From Kitasatospora sp. MAP12-44 (GTDB lineage: Bacteria; Actinomycetota; Actinomycetes; Streptomycetales; Streptomycetaceae), in assembly GCF_029892095.1 (NCBI RefSeq), contig NZ_JARZAE010000004.1, positions 8,556,001-8,620,000 of the forward strand: a DNA stretch of 64,000 nt. The letters are read 5' to 3'. Shown in pieces: positions 26,515-35,000 of the stretch (within the stretch, counting starts at the first letter, position 1; each line of letters starts with the position of its first letter). The position numbers and the translations under genes are program-made. The notes under the pieces were generated by a model. It did not search any database, was not told the origin of the DNA, and saw only the letters and a program-made list of their open reading frames with translations.

Positions 26515-26800
26515 CGGCCACCCTGTCGCGCGCCGTGACCCGCACAGGTCGGCAACGTCTGACGAAGCAAGGCGCGGCGTGCCTCGGCATCCTCCAGGAC
26601 GCCCTCGCCGACCCGGAGGGCAGGGCGGCCTGATTCGACCGCGACGCCCAGGAACGCGAGCAGCGCCGCACACACGAGCAGGCCAAGGAGGCCGAGCGGC
26701 AGGAGCAGGAGATAGAGGCGATGACGGCCGCGGAATGCCGGACCCAGCCGCTCCCACTGATCGCCGGCAAGTTCTACGAGCGAGGCCCTGGACGGCATAT
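26515..26800 (+). other. coding-like scrap with a charged coiled-coil stretch
   Basis: A plus-strand frame reads LTKQGAACLGILQDALADPEG, a stop, then DRDAQEREQRRTHEQAKEAE and ECRTQPLPLIAGKFYERG. Composition is coding-like but no start or family is apparent. It may be the end of a decayed gene ahead of the PadR regulator. Confidence 0.3.
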
Positions 26801-26822
26801 GCCGATGGGCGATATATGTATC
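26793..26822 (+). promoter_or_regulatory. dyad-rich promoter of the PadR regulator
   Basis: A perfect palindrome CGGCATATGCCG (26793-26804) is followed by the AT-rich near-dyad GATATATGTATC (26811-26822), only three bases before the ATG. The TATATG is a likely -10/operator, and no Shine-Dalgarno is present, which suggests a leaderless or very short-leader transcript under PadR autorepression. Confidence 0.5.
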
Positions 26823-26825
26823 CGT

Positions 26826-27173
26826 ATGACAGAACGCTCCATGCAGGAGCCGACGCTGCTTCTGCTCACCGCACTGGCGGACGCCCCCCGGCACGGCTAC
26901 GCCCTGATCCAGGAGATCGCCCTCATCTCGGAGGGCCGGGTCAGGATGCGCACCGGCACGCTCTACAGCGCGCTGGACCGCCTGCTCCAGCAGGGCCTGA
27001 TCCGGATCGAGCGCGACGAGGTGATCGACGGCCGCGCCCGCCGCACCTACGCCCTCGCCGAGCCCGGGCGGGCCACGCTGGCCGCCGAGGCCGACAGGCT
27101 GCGCGCAGTGGTGGCCGAGGCAGACCGCCGTCTGAGCACCATCCGTCCGACGGCCAGGGGAGCCCTCGCATGA
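26826..27173 (+). CDS. PadR family transcriptional regulator
   Basis: 115 residues. The winged-helix signature is clear: MQEPTLLLLTALADAPRHGYALIQEI, then GTLYSALDRLLQQGLI and RARRTYALAEPGR, with a C-terminal dimerisation helix. PadR proteins repress genes for membrane or efflux functions and sense small molecules or stress. The stop overlaps the start of a membrane-protein gene (ATGA), the usual PadR-target arrangement. The ATG at 26826 is chosen because homology begins there. An in-frame upstream extension lies in the operator-like DNA. Confidence 0.92.
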   Translation: MTERSMQEPTLLLLTALADAPRHGYALIQEIALISEGRVRMRTGTLYSALDRLLQQGLIRIERDEVIDGRARRTYALAEPGRATLAAEADRLRAVVAEADRRLSTIRPTARGALA

Positions 27174-28186
27174 ACACCCGCACCACCAGAACCACCGCCA
27201 CCATGTCGCGGGGGCTGCGGCTGGCCCTGCGGGCCTACCCCGCCGCCTACCGCGCCGAACGCGGCGAGGAGATCACCGCCGTCCACGCCGACGCCACCGA
27301 GGGCGCAGGCCGCCTGGCCACCGCCCGCGAGACCGCCGGCATCGCCGCCTACGGCCTGCGCGTGCGCACCGGCACCACCGCGAGCGGCACCGGCGGACGG
27401 CTGCTCGCCACCACCGCACCACTGGCCGCCGCCATGGCGCTCTGCCAGCAACTGCCCTTCCTGTGGCACCTCCCGCAAGAGTGGCAAATGGCCATCCCCA
27501 CGGCCGACACAATCGGCGACGGGCGCCCCTCGGTGGTCGCCGCAGCCGTCCCCGGCGTGCTCTGGCTGCTGGTCGTGGCGGCCATGCTGCTCCGCAGGTG
27601 GACCGCCGCCCGGATCCTGGCCGTCCTGGCCGCAGTGGCCGCCGTCGCCCAGTGGTTCGTCGGTTATCTCCTCGAGGGGATGTGGGCGCCGGGCCTGGCG
27701 CCGGACTACGCCTCCCTGGTCTCCACCGCCGGGGCGGGCGTGCTGTGGGCCCTGCTGGTCTTCGCCGCCCCCGGCGACCTGCTCGACAGCACCGCCGTGC
27801 GCCGGCCCCGGGACGCCGTCCTGCCCGTCCTGCTGCCAGCCGTGAGCATCCTGCAGAACCACCTGGATCTCTTCGGCGTCCCGGGCCAGACCGCAGCCAT
27901 GCTGACCGGGGTCTACTTCGTACTGAACCTGCTCCCGCTCGCCTCCCTGCGCTGGGGCCGGCTGCTGCCCGCCGCGACCGCACTGGCCGCCCTCCCGCTG
28001 ACCCTCAGCTTCTCCATGGTCTTCGCCTTCTACGGCGTCTTCCCCTGGTACAGCTCCTGGTACGGCGACCTCGGCGTACTCGTCCGCTACCTCCTCGCCG
28101 TCACGCTGGTCACCCTGGTGACAGTAGCCGCCGTCCGCTACCTCAAGCCCACACCGGAAACACAGAACCCCCTCAGCACGAAGTAG
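27170..28186 (+). CDS. integral membrane protein of a PadR-controlled pair
   Basis: 338 residues. The first 60 residues are soluble and contain LRAYPAAYRAERGEEI, a start typical of permease-like proteins found beside PadR regulators in actinobacteria. About eight hydrophobic helices follow from residue 80 onward, ending in a short polar tail. It probably works with, or is controlled by, the PadR protein whose stop it overlaps. The transported substrate or signal is unknown. Confidence 0.75.
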   Translation: MNTRTTRTTATMSRGLRLALRAYPAAYRAERGEEITAVHADATEGAGRLATARETAGIAAYGLRVRTGTTASGTGGRLLATTAPLAAAMALCQQLPFLWHLPQEWQMAIPTADTIGDGRPSVVAAAVPGVLWLLVVAAMLLRRWTAARILAVLAAVAAVAQWFVGYLLEGMWAPGLAPDYASLVSTAGAGVLWALLVFAAPGDLLDSTAVRRPRDAVLPVLLPAVSILQNHLDLFGVPGQTAAMLTGVYFVLNLLPLASLRWGRLLPAATALAALPLTLSFSMVFAFYGVFPWYSSWYGDLGVLVRYLLAVTLVTLVTVAAVRYLKPTPETQNPLSTK

Positions 28187-28306
28187 CCCACCCCGCACCC
28201 GCTCGGCTCTCTCGGTGGACACCGCGCACGACTTCCCCCTCGGCGCGGCGTCCCGCCTTACAGATCCACTTCCGCAACAGGCACCAGGCCGTGTCCCTCC
28301 GATCAT

Positions 28307-28393
28307 GTGACTCGTTGTACGCGTATCACTGGTCAGGGGGATCTGGGTGATGCTGAGTGGGCGTGCCTGGAGCCGCTGCTGCCCGTGAGCAAT
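28307..28393 (+). pseudogene. IS5-family transposase N-terminal scrap
   Basis: From a GTG, the frame reads GDLGDAEWACLEPLLPVSN, the conserved start of IS5/IS1182-like transposases. It is cut off exactly where the IS4 inverted repeat begins. The rest of the transposase is not present on the far side of the IS4 element, so a deletion followed or accompanied the insertion. Confidence 0.65.
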
Positions 28394-28428
28394 GAGTGCT
28401 TTTCAACATGAAGTTGCAGGTCACGGGG
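28394..28428 (+). repeat. left inverted repeat of the IS4 element
   Basis: Pairs with 30165-30199; 32 of 35 positions match. Confidence 0.85.
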
Positions 28429-28489
28429 CTGATGTGGGGTGGGGTTGGGGTGCTCGGGCCGCTCGGGGCATGATCACCGGTAGGTCGAT

Positions 28490-30085
28490 GTGTTCGCGCC
28501 CGGCCACATAGGCGAGTTGACGCAGGTCGTGCCATCAGAGCTGGTCGACGCGATCCTGGACGAGACCGGCGCCCGGGAACAGCGGTTGCGTGATCTTCCC
28601 TCCCGGGTGGGGGTCTACTTCGTCCTTGCTCTGGGGCTGTTCGAGTACGTGGGCGCTCGTCTGGTGTGGGGCAAGCTGATCGCGGGGCTTGCCGTGCGGG
28701 TTCCTGGTCCATCCGAGAAGGCGCTTCGTGATCTGCGCCGCCGTATCGGTGCGACGCCCCTGAAGCAGCTGTTCGAGGTGCTGGCCGGCCCGCTGGCCCA
28801 GCCGTCCACCCCGGGGGTGTGCTATCGACGGTGGCGGACCGTGGCCTTCGACGGCTGCAGCAGCCTCGCGGTCCCCGACCACGAGCGCAACCGCGCATGG
28901 CTGAGACGGTTCACGAACCGGTTCGGGGAGGTCGGCTATCCGAAGTTGATGCTCATGACCTTGTGCGAGACCGGGACACGCGGTCTACTCGGGGCCTGTT
29001 TCGGCCCGGTCGACCAGGGCGAGATCGCGTACGCACGGCGGCTGGTGGATCGCCTCAGCGCCGACATGCTGGTCCTGGGCGACCGCGCCTTCGGCGGCAA
29101 TGACCTGCTGACCGCCATCACCGAGCAGGGCGCCCAGTTCCTGGTTCGCTGCACTTCCAGTCGGCGCTTTCCTGTGCTCACGCTGCTGCCGGACGGCTCG
29201 TACCTCACCCGTGTCGCCGATCTGACCCTGCGGGTCGTGGAGGCCGAAGTGCGGGCACACACCGCCGACGGAGGCCAGATCACCGGCACCTACCGCTTGC
29301 TCACCACCCTCGTCGACCACCGAACCGACCCGGCCGGCCGCCTCGTGCACCTGTATCACGAACGCTGGGAGGTGGAGTCGTCCTTCCTCGCTCTACGTCA
29401 CACCCTTCTCAAAGGGCGGGTGTTGAGGTCGAAGGACCCGGCCGGTCTCGTGCAGGAGATGTGGGGACTCCTGGCGCTCTATCAGGCCCTGCGCTCGGCG
29501 ATGGTCACGGCGGTGGAGACCGTTCCGGGCTGCGACCCGGACCGGGCCGCCTTCACCGTGGCCCTGGAGGCGGCCCGCGACACGGTTGTCCAGATCAGCC
29601 GACCATTCTCAACTCATCTATCTGAAAGGCGAGTTGATCTGGTCGGGAACATCGGCGTCGCAGTCCTGGGCGCTCTAATGCCGCCGCGTCGCCCGCGGGT
29701 TTCAGCGCGCGTCGTGAAATGTGGAATCTCTCGCTACCACACGTGGAACCGTGACGGCCGTCCACTGGCGAGCATCCCCGTCATGGCGCTCGACATCGCC
29801 ATCCATCCACCCGCGCTGCCCACCGCCCAGACCACCGGAAGCCCGAATGCTCAAGGACGCGCCGGCCGCTGGACAAGGATCTGCACGATCATGACGGCCG
29901 ACACCGACCGGCCCTGGACGGCGCCGGACCTTGCGCAACAGCTCGGCATCACCGGCCGAAAACCCGTCAACAGTCCGAGCGTCGCCCTGGGGCGCTGGGC
30001 ACGCCAAGGACTCCTGGAACGCACCGCCCGAGCCACATACAGACTCACGCGCCCCGACACCTGGACACCGGCTCCCAGCCCTTAA
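28490..30085 (+). CDS. IS4-family transposase
   Basis: 531 residues from a GTG at 28490, full length for this group. The N-terminal IS4 domain (PSELVDAILDETGAREQRLRDLPSRVGVYFVLAL) is followed by the DDE core: AFDGCSSLAVPD (first Asp), VLGDRAFGGNDLL (second Asp), and YHERWEVESSFLALRH with the Glu of the YREK-like motif. A winged-helix-like C-terminal extension (TAPDLAQQLGITGRK) follows. The gene has no frameshift and lies between matching inverted repeats, so the element may still be active. Confidence 0.93.
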   Translation: MFAPGHIGELTQVVPSELVDAILDETGAREQRLRDLPSRVGVYFVLALGLFEYVGARLVWGKLIAGLAVRVPGPSEKALRDLRRRIGATPLKQLFEVLAGPLAQPSTPGVCYRRWRTVAFDGCSSLAVPDHERNRAWLRRFTNRFGEVGYPKLMLMTLCETGTRGLLGACFGPVDQGEIAYARRLVDRLSADMLVLGDRAFGGNDLLTAITEQGAQFLVRCTSSRRFPVLTLLPDGSYLTRVADLTLRVVEAEVRAHTADGGQITGTYRLLTTLVDHRTDPAGRLVHLYHERWEVESSFLALRHTLLKGRVLRSKDPAGLVQEMWGLLALYQALRSAMVTAVETVPGCDPDRAAFTVALEAARDTVVQISRPFSTHLSERRVDLVGNIGVAVLGALMPPRRPRVSARVVKCGISRYHTWNRDGRPLASIPVMALDIAIHPPALPTAQTTGSPNAQGRAGRWTRICTIMTADTDRPWTAPDLAQQLGITGRKPVNSPSVALGRWARQGLLERTARATYRLTRPDTWTPAPSP

Positions 30086-30164
30086 CTTCGCGGCATTGGA
30101 CGATCACCTGCCAGCGATCACGCCACCGACCTGCACGAGCACCCCACCCCCGACCCACACCAGA

Positions 30165-30199
30165 CCCCGTGACCAGCAACTTCAGGTTGAAAAGTACTC
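30165..30199 (-). repeat. right inverted repeat of the IS4 element
   Basis: Pairs with 28394-28428; ends in ...AAAGTACTC on the plus strand. Confidence 0.85.
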
Positions 30200-30244
30200 A
30201 CTGAGGATTGACGGATGACGGTTTCTGCCACTGAAGATTGACCG
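30199..30244 (+). repeat. left pair of CCACTGAnnnTTGACC repeats
   Basis: CACTGAGGATTGACGG at 30199-30214 and CCACTGAAGATTGACCG at 30228-30244 are direct copies. The same unit occurs three times in inverted orientation at 32051-32117. Such multiple short end repeats are typical of IS21-type elements. The first copy is cut by the IS4 insertion. Confidence 0.7.
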
Positions 30245-30648
30245 CGCAGGTCAGCGGCCTGCCGGAGCAGCCCCAGAGGCAGGAGATTGGCTTGATCGCC
30301 AGCCGAACAGTGGCTGTGATGGCGACTGAAGACGGAAGCTCATCGCCGCGCCGCTGGCTATGTCCGTGAGGGGTGACAGCACTTCGACAGCGGTTCGGGA
30401 GGCACTGAACCGCTTGGAGGAGACGGGATTTGCTCACGGGCTTCGACAGCACGGGGGTGGCAGCGTGGGTTTCCGGCGGGTGACCACTGCGTACCCGAGT
30501 CGTTGGACCGGGCGGGTAAGTCGAAGTGCTCAGCGGCGCCTCGGTCGTCACGGCCGGGGCGCTGCTGTGTGGCGCGGCTTCCAGCTTCCCGAACCTGCGT
30601 GCTTCGGCGTCGTGAGGTCCGGTCTGATACGAGAGATAGGACAGTGGT
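30245..30648. other. no intact gene; possible GntR-like scrap
   Basis: An ORF from 30360 begins VREALNRLEETGFAHGLRQH, which resembles the recognition helix region of a GntR protein, but it then degenerates. The segment otherwise serves as upstream DNA of the Gly-rich protein gene. No istA/istB genes, expected with IS21-type ends, are present. Confidence 0.35.
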
Positions 30649-31626
30649 GTGGCCGAGGAGTCTGGTCCGTGCATCGGTGGTTTGCAGGGCGGCGGCAGTG
30701 GCCGGGTCTGGCGGGTGGCCGTGATGGTGGTGGCTGCGGTGCTGGTTGGTTCGGTGACGCCCGCCGCCGCGCAGGGGCGTGCTGGTGATGTCGCCGCGGC
30801 GGCGCCCAGGATTGAGGTGTTCAAGGCGCCGGGTGAGCACGTCTTCACTGTTCCGGAGGGTGTCACGCAGGTGAGGGCCACGGTGGTCGGTGGTGGTGGC
30901 GGTGGTGGTGGCGGCGGTGCCGGCGGTAACGGTGACCGCCCCGGGACACCCTACGGCTCCTTCGGTGGTGGTGGCGGTGGCGGCGCGGGTGGCAGCGGCG
31001 CCGGGGCCGCCGAATGTGTCCTGCCAGTGCGGGCCGGGCAGACCATCGAGATCGTCGTGGGGGAGGGCGGGCGCGGGGGCCCCGGCGGCGGTTACACGCT
31101 TGTTGAGGGACTCCGGTGGCAGGGCAACGGCGGTGGTGGGGGCGATCGCGGCGGCTCGTCCTGGGCGTGGGACAAGAAGTCAGGCAACTATGCTCGCGGC
31201 TGGGGTGGTTCGGGAGCGTGGGGAGGCGCTGCCGGCCAGGACAGCCAGCGAAATGGCCAGCAAACCGCCCGTGATCTGAGCGGCCACGGCGGTGAAGGCG
31301 GTCGAGATCTCCCCGACAGCGGTGGGGAGTCGAAGGGGAAGGGCCTGGACTGTTCTGGATACAAGGGCATGCCGGGAAGGCACGGCGAGCGTGGAAGGGA
31401 CGGCAGCCAGTCCTACGGGGCCGGCCGTGGAGGTGAGTGGGTAACCGGCGGAAACTCCGGAAATCTGTCGGGCTTGGACGGCTGCGGGACCTCCCAAGGA
31501 GTCGGCGGCGTCGGCGAATTCGGAGGGGACGCGGGTTCCTGGAACGCGGACTACGACAACCGCTGGCCGAAGGTGGGCCGGGCCGGAGCGCCCGGCCAGG
31601 ACGGCTGTGTCGTGCTGCGCTACTGA
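30649..31626 (+). CDS. secreted glycine-rich protein
   Basis: 325 residues from a GTG at 30649; a later start is possible. A signal peptide with a basic front and hydrophobic core (VWRVAVMVVAAVLVGSVTPAAA) is visible. Next comes a beta-type segment (RIEVFKAPGEHVFTVPEGVTQVRATVVG), found at the start of many surface or phage-tail-like Gly-rich domains. The remainder is rich in poly-Gly stretches, with two later Cys (DCSGYKGM, DGCGTSQG) and a final DGCVVLRY. It is probably an extracellular structural or adhesive protein. It lies inside the inverted-repeat-bounded segment 30199-32117, so it may have been carried in as cargo. Confidence 0.7.
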   Translation: MAEESGPCIGGLQGGGSGRVWRVAVMVVAAVLVGSVTPAAAQGRAGDVAAAAPRIEVFKAPGEHVFTVPEGVTQVRATVVGGGGGGGGGGAGGNGDRPGTPYGSFGGGGGGGAGGSGAGAAECVLPVRAGQTIEIVVGEGGRGGPGGGYTLVEGLRWQGNGGGGGDRGGSSWAWDKKSGNYARGWGGSGAWGGAAGQDSQRNGQQTARDLSGHGGEGGRDLPDSGGESKGKGLDCSGYKGMPGRHGERGRDGSQSYGAGRGGEWVTGGNSGNLSGLDGCGTSQGVGGVGEFGGDAGSWNADYDNRWPKVGRAGAPGQDGCVVLRY

Positions 31627-31716
31627 GAACGTCCGGACCACCCTGCCCGGAGTGTGACACCCGGTGATATCAGGAGTGGGACAACTCCTGGTCCTGGTGC
31701 CGACGGGACCGGGGGA

Positions 31717-31746
31717 GCGCTGCTGCTCGGCGCCGAGCAGCAGCGC
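31717..31746. terminator. 30-bp perfect palindrome
   Basis: GCGCTGCTGCTCGG and its complement meet around a central CG, giving a 14-bp perfect stem about 90 bases after the Gly-rich gene. It is likely its terminator. Confidence 0.6.
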
Positions 31747-32050
31747 GCTGTCGGTCATCCGGTGTGGTGCGGTGGCACGGGAGGACCGCTCTTCCCGACG
31801 GTCGCCAGCGGTCTGCCCGGTGCGCTGAGTGGAGCCGGGCCGGGTCCTTGACGGTTCCACTGGCCGACGAGCCGCAGCTACTGAGCAGGTCTCATTCTCA
31901 CCCGCGCCGGTGCCGCCGACCGGGTGCTGTCCGTTCCCGTGAACATCGACCTCGGCCCCCAGAGAGTGCCTCCCGGAGAACCGAACAACCGCTGTCAGGA
32001 CTCGTGAACAAAGCCACGCCGCCGACAGTAGTAACGCGCCGACCTGCGGT

Positions 32051-32117
32051 GATCAATCTTCAGTGGCAGAAAATCGCGTTGGTCAATGTTCAGTGGCAAA
32101 CGGTCAAGGATCAGTGG
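32051..32117 (-). repeat. right triplet of CCACTGAnnnTTGACC repeats
   Basis: Units at 32051-32066, 32081-32096 and 32101-32117 read, on the minus strand, CCACTGAAGATTGATC, CCACTGAACATTGACC and CCACTGATCCTTGACCG. They are inverted relative to the pair at 30199-30244. Confidence 0.7.
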
Positions 32118-32152
32118 CAGAGGACATGGCTGCGGGCGTGGATGGACGGCAG

Positions 32153-32188
32153 CGGCCCCGGGAACCCAAGCTTGGGTCCCCGGGGCCG
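32153..32188. terminator. 36-base near-perfect palindrome, bidirectional terminator
   Basis: The segment starting CGGCCCCGGGAACCCAAGCT is its own reverse complement except for one mismatched pair, with the HindIII-like centre AAGCTT. It lies 30 bases beyond the true stop frame of the minus-strand surface protein. Confidence 0.75.
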
Positions 32189-32217
32189 TCGTGGGGTGCC
32201 TGGCCGGCCGTCAGTGG

Positions 32218-32422
32218 TCAGCTTTGGGTGGAGGGCTGCTGCTCTGCGGGCTTGCGACGCTTGGTGGCTCGGCTGAGGAGGAGGGCCATCGCGCCCAGAC
32301 CGAGCGAGCCGCTCGCCCCGAGACTCGCGGTGCTCACCTGTGCGCCGGTGTTGGCCAGGGAGCCGCCCTGGTGGTAGGAGGCCGGCTTTGCGGGCACAGG
32401 GTGTTCGTGGTGGGAGTCGCTG
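32218..32422 (-). pseudogene. detached LANTG sorting signal of the DUF11 protein
   Basis: The frame one step away from the main ORF reads SSGSQPGDSDSHHEHPVPAK, then GGSLANTGAQ, a hydrophobic helix (GSLGLGAMALLLS), a basic RATKRRK and a stop at 32218. It is a complete LAxTG sortase substrate tail. An indel between about 32425 and 32480 separates it from the surface protein. Sequencing error, real mutation or phase variation in the GC-rich linker are all possible. Confidence 0.8.
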
Positions 32423-34393
32423 TCACCGGGCTGCGAGCCGCTGCTGGCCGTGGCCCGTGCTCGGCACGGTGGAGGGCCGGTGGTGACCGTAGCCGGGGTC
32501 CTTGCCGCCCGGGTGGTCGCCCTTGCAGCCGCCGTGGTCCTTGTCCTCGCACGGGGTGCAGGCCACTACGGTGAGGGTGTTGCTGTCCGCGGTGACGTCG
32601 GTGCCGTCGGGGGCGGTGCCGGCGACAGTCGCGGTATCCGTGATCTTTCCCGCGTCCACGTCGTCCTCGGAGGTGGTGTAGGTCGCGGTGCAGGTGGTGG
32701 AGGCGCCGGGCGCCAGGGTGCTCACCGGGCAGGTCACCTGCGGCGAGCCCGGAGCCGCGTCAGTCACCGCGAGTGAACTCAGTGACGTGTTACCGGTGTT
32801 GGTGACGGTGAAGGTGTAGTGCAGGGTCTGGCCGGCCATCGAGAACGCGGTCTCCTCGACCGCCTTGACGATCTTGAGGCCGGCGAACGGCACCGTCACG
32901 GTGTTGCTGGTCGAGGTGATGGTCCGGCCGCCGGGGGTGGTGCCCGACACGTGGGCGGTATCGACGACCTTGCCCGCGGCCACGTCCGCGGCGGTGGTGG
33001 TGTACATCGCGGTGCAGGTGATGGAGGAGCCCGGTGTCACCGGGCCCGCGGGGCAGGCGACCGTCGGGGTGCCGGGGCCGTTGTCCACCACGCCGATGTT
33101 AGTCAGCGGCTGCGCACCGTTGTTCGTCACCGTGTAGGTGTAGTTGATGGTCTGCCCCGCGGCGGTGAACTCGGTCTGGCCGGCGTTCTTGACCACCGAG
33201 ATGGCCACCAGGGGGGTGGTGACCTGGTTGCTGGTCGCGGTCACGGTCTGGCTGCTGCTGGGGTCGTAGGCGCTGGCGTGGCCCCGGTCCGGGATGTTCT
33301 TGGCCGCGACGTCGGCCGCGGTCGTGGTGTACGTGGCCTGGCAGGCCGTGGACTGGCCGGGGGCGAGCTGGTTGGTGCCGCAGCCCGAGATGACGACGCC
33401 CGGGGTCACGTCGGTCACGCTCAGGTTGGTCAGCGGGTCCAGGCCGAGGTTGGTGACGGTGTACGTGTAGTGGATCGTCTCGCCCGGGGCCTGGAAGTCG
33501 GCCTCAGCGGCCGACTTCGTGATGTTCAGCGACTGCGTGCTGCAGGTCCCGGCGTCCTGTACTGACGACGCGCCGTAGAAGGCGTTGGTAGTCGTGACGA
33601 CGGTGGTCACGGGCAGCGGACTGGTCGACGGAGCGGTCGGGACCGACGTCAGCTCGTAGATGCCGCCGCTGCTACCGGCGAGGAAGACGTTGCCGCCGGA
33701 CTGGGCGGCGCCGAACGACTGCGGAATGGTGCCGATCTCGGTGACCGTGTTGTCGGGATGAATGCGGAAGACCGGGGAGCTCGTGTTACTGACCCCCAGC
33801 GCGAGGGTGTCGCCACCGGGAAGGATGAGGAAGTCCCCCGCGGAGGCGACCCCGGCCGGGAACGAGGCACTGAACACCGCGCTCACCCCAGTCGCCGGGT
33901 CGAGCGTGTAGATCGTGGAGGTGCTGTTCGAGCCGAGCAGCAGCAACCCGCTCGGCAGCGCCGTCAGAGCGTTCAGTCCGCCGATCGTGGCCGCCGGTCC
34001 GGTGACCGGCACCGACGCCGTCTCGGTGCCGGTGGTCGGGTTGATGGTGTAGAGGAAGGGCAACACGGCGGAAGTGCCGAAGGTAACCCCGTAGAGGGTG
34101 CCGTTGCTGGTGAACGCGATGTCGCCGTAGTCCCGGACCACAGGTACGCTCAGCAGTTGCGTGCCGGTCGGGGAGTACTCGATCAGCATGTCGTTGCCGC
34201 CACCGGTGTTCATCCAGATCGGCACCTGCGGACACACGCCCGCCCGGGAGTGCGGCGCATTCCCCCTCACCGCCCGGTCAGAGGGCGCGGCCAGCGCCGA
34301 CCCTCCTCCCAGAGCAGCCGGCGTACCAACGAGCACCAGTCCGAGCGCCGCGGTGACCACATCGCGCACCCAGGACCGTCTGCTCCGCGTCAT
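32423..34393 (-). CDS. secreted DUF11-repeat surface protein, frameshifted before its cell-wall anchor
   Basis: 656 residues from an ATG at 34393. A signal peptide (RRSWVRDVV...ALAAP) is followed by a beta-propeller-like region (residues about 50-290; GDIAFTSNGTLYGVTF, YTLDPATG). Three DUF11/Ig-like repeats come next, each with the pattern ITKSAAEADF / YTYTVTN / TACQATYTTTAADV. A Cys/His/Gly-rich linker (CEDKDHGGCKGDHPGG) ends at a stop at 32423. Just beyond, in another minus frame, is a perfect sorting signal (see 32218-32422). The protein is probably meant for the cell wall. As sequenced it would be secreted and not anchored. Confidence 0.85.
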   Translation of the reverse strand: MTRSRRSWVRDVVTAALGLVLVGTPAALGGGSALAAPSDRAVRGNAPHSRAGVCPQVPIWMNTGGGNDMLIEYSPTGTQLLSVPVVRDYGDIAFTSNGTLYGVTFGTSAVLPFLYTINPTTGTETASVPVTGPAATIGGLNALTALPSGLLLLGSNSTSTIYTLDPATGVSAVFSASFPAGVASAGDFLILPGGDTLALGVSNTSSPVFRIHPDNTVTEIGTIPQSFGAAQSGGNVFLAGSSGGIYELTSVPTAPSTSPLPVTTVVTTTNAFYGASSVQDAGTCSTQSLNITKSAAEADFQAPGETIHYTYTVTNLGLDPLTNLSVTDVTPGVVISGCGTNQLAPGQSTACQATYTTTAADVAAKNIPDRGHASAYDPSSSQTVTATSNQVTTPLVAISVVKNAGQTEFTAAGQTINYTYTVTNNGAQPLTNIGVVDNGPGTPTVACPAGPVTPGSSITCTAMYTTTAADVAAGKVVDTAHVSGTTPGGRTITSTSNTVTVPFAGLKIVKAVEETAFSMAGQTLHYTFTVTNTGNTSLSSLAVTDAAPGSPQVTCPVSTLAPGASTTCTATYTTSEDDVDAGKITDTATVAGTAPDGTDVTADSNTLTVVACTPCEDKDHGGCKGDHPGGKDPGYGHHRPSTVPSTGHGQQRLAAR

Positions 34394-35000
34394 GTTGTCT
34401 CCATCTCAGTCGTAGGATGAGCAGCCCATCTCGTGCACTCCCTGGACGGAGGCACACACGCCGCTGCTAACTCAGTGTGATGACGTGCGGGCGAAGCGTA
34501 ACTGGGCGTGGGTTCGAACGAGTGCAGGCACGACGAGACCATGGTGGTCGGCCGTGCTGGCCGGCCAGCACATGGCGGTCACCGGGCTCGGCGGTGTCGC
34601 CTAGTTCGACGGTGAGCCGGCGGTGAACGTGATTCCTCCCCCGGATTTATCCGGGGGCTTCCCAGACGTCGCCACGACGTTCAAGCCGTGGCGAAAGCCC
34701 GAGGAACTCGAGCGTCCGGTAGTAAAGGGCCTCCGCCAGCCGGGGTGCGAGAGCGGGCGGCGTGAGGTCTCTGGTGCGGCAATCCCGAAGTTCTGTCACG
34801 CATAGGTGTCATGGCGATGCTGTGTGCGCATGCTGGTTTGAGCTGCTTCGGCGCTGTCGGTATCGGTGGACCACCTGGTGCCGTCGAGCAGAGCCCTGCG
34901 TGGCTGGGCCCGCCCTCCCGTCGACAGTCGGTCCGGCGGACACTGGGAGGCAGGGCGGACCCGACACCCAGCTCCGTCAATCGGAGGAAGGACCTCACCC
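34394..35000. other. non-coding stretch with an IS200/IS605-like end hairpin
   Basis: No supported gene in 607 bp. A 9-bp perfect hairpin (CCCCCGGAT-TT-ATCCGGGGG) at 34638-34657 sits in the context ATTCCTC...CTTCCC, which resembles the hairpin ends of IS200/IS605 or TnpB-associated elements in actinobacteria. The following 34670-34810 (GAAAGCCCGAGGAACTCGAG ...) is structured and may be a residual right end or guide-RNA scaffold. No tnpA or tnpB was found. A ribosome binding site for the next gene is at 34983-34989. Confidence 0.4.

Larger units (their letters stand above)
28394..30199 (+). mobile_element. IS4-family insertion sequence, apparently complete
   Basis: The 35-bp imperfect terminal inverted repeats at 28394-28428 and 30165-30199 (three mismatches; the left begins GAGTGCTTTTCAACATGAAG) bound 1806 bp with one full-length transposase gene. 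No clear target-site duplication is seen, in keeping with rearrangement around it. Confidence 0.88.
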
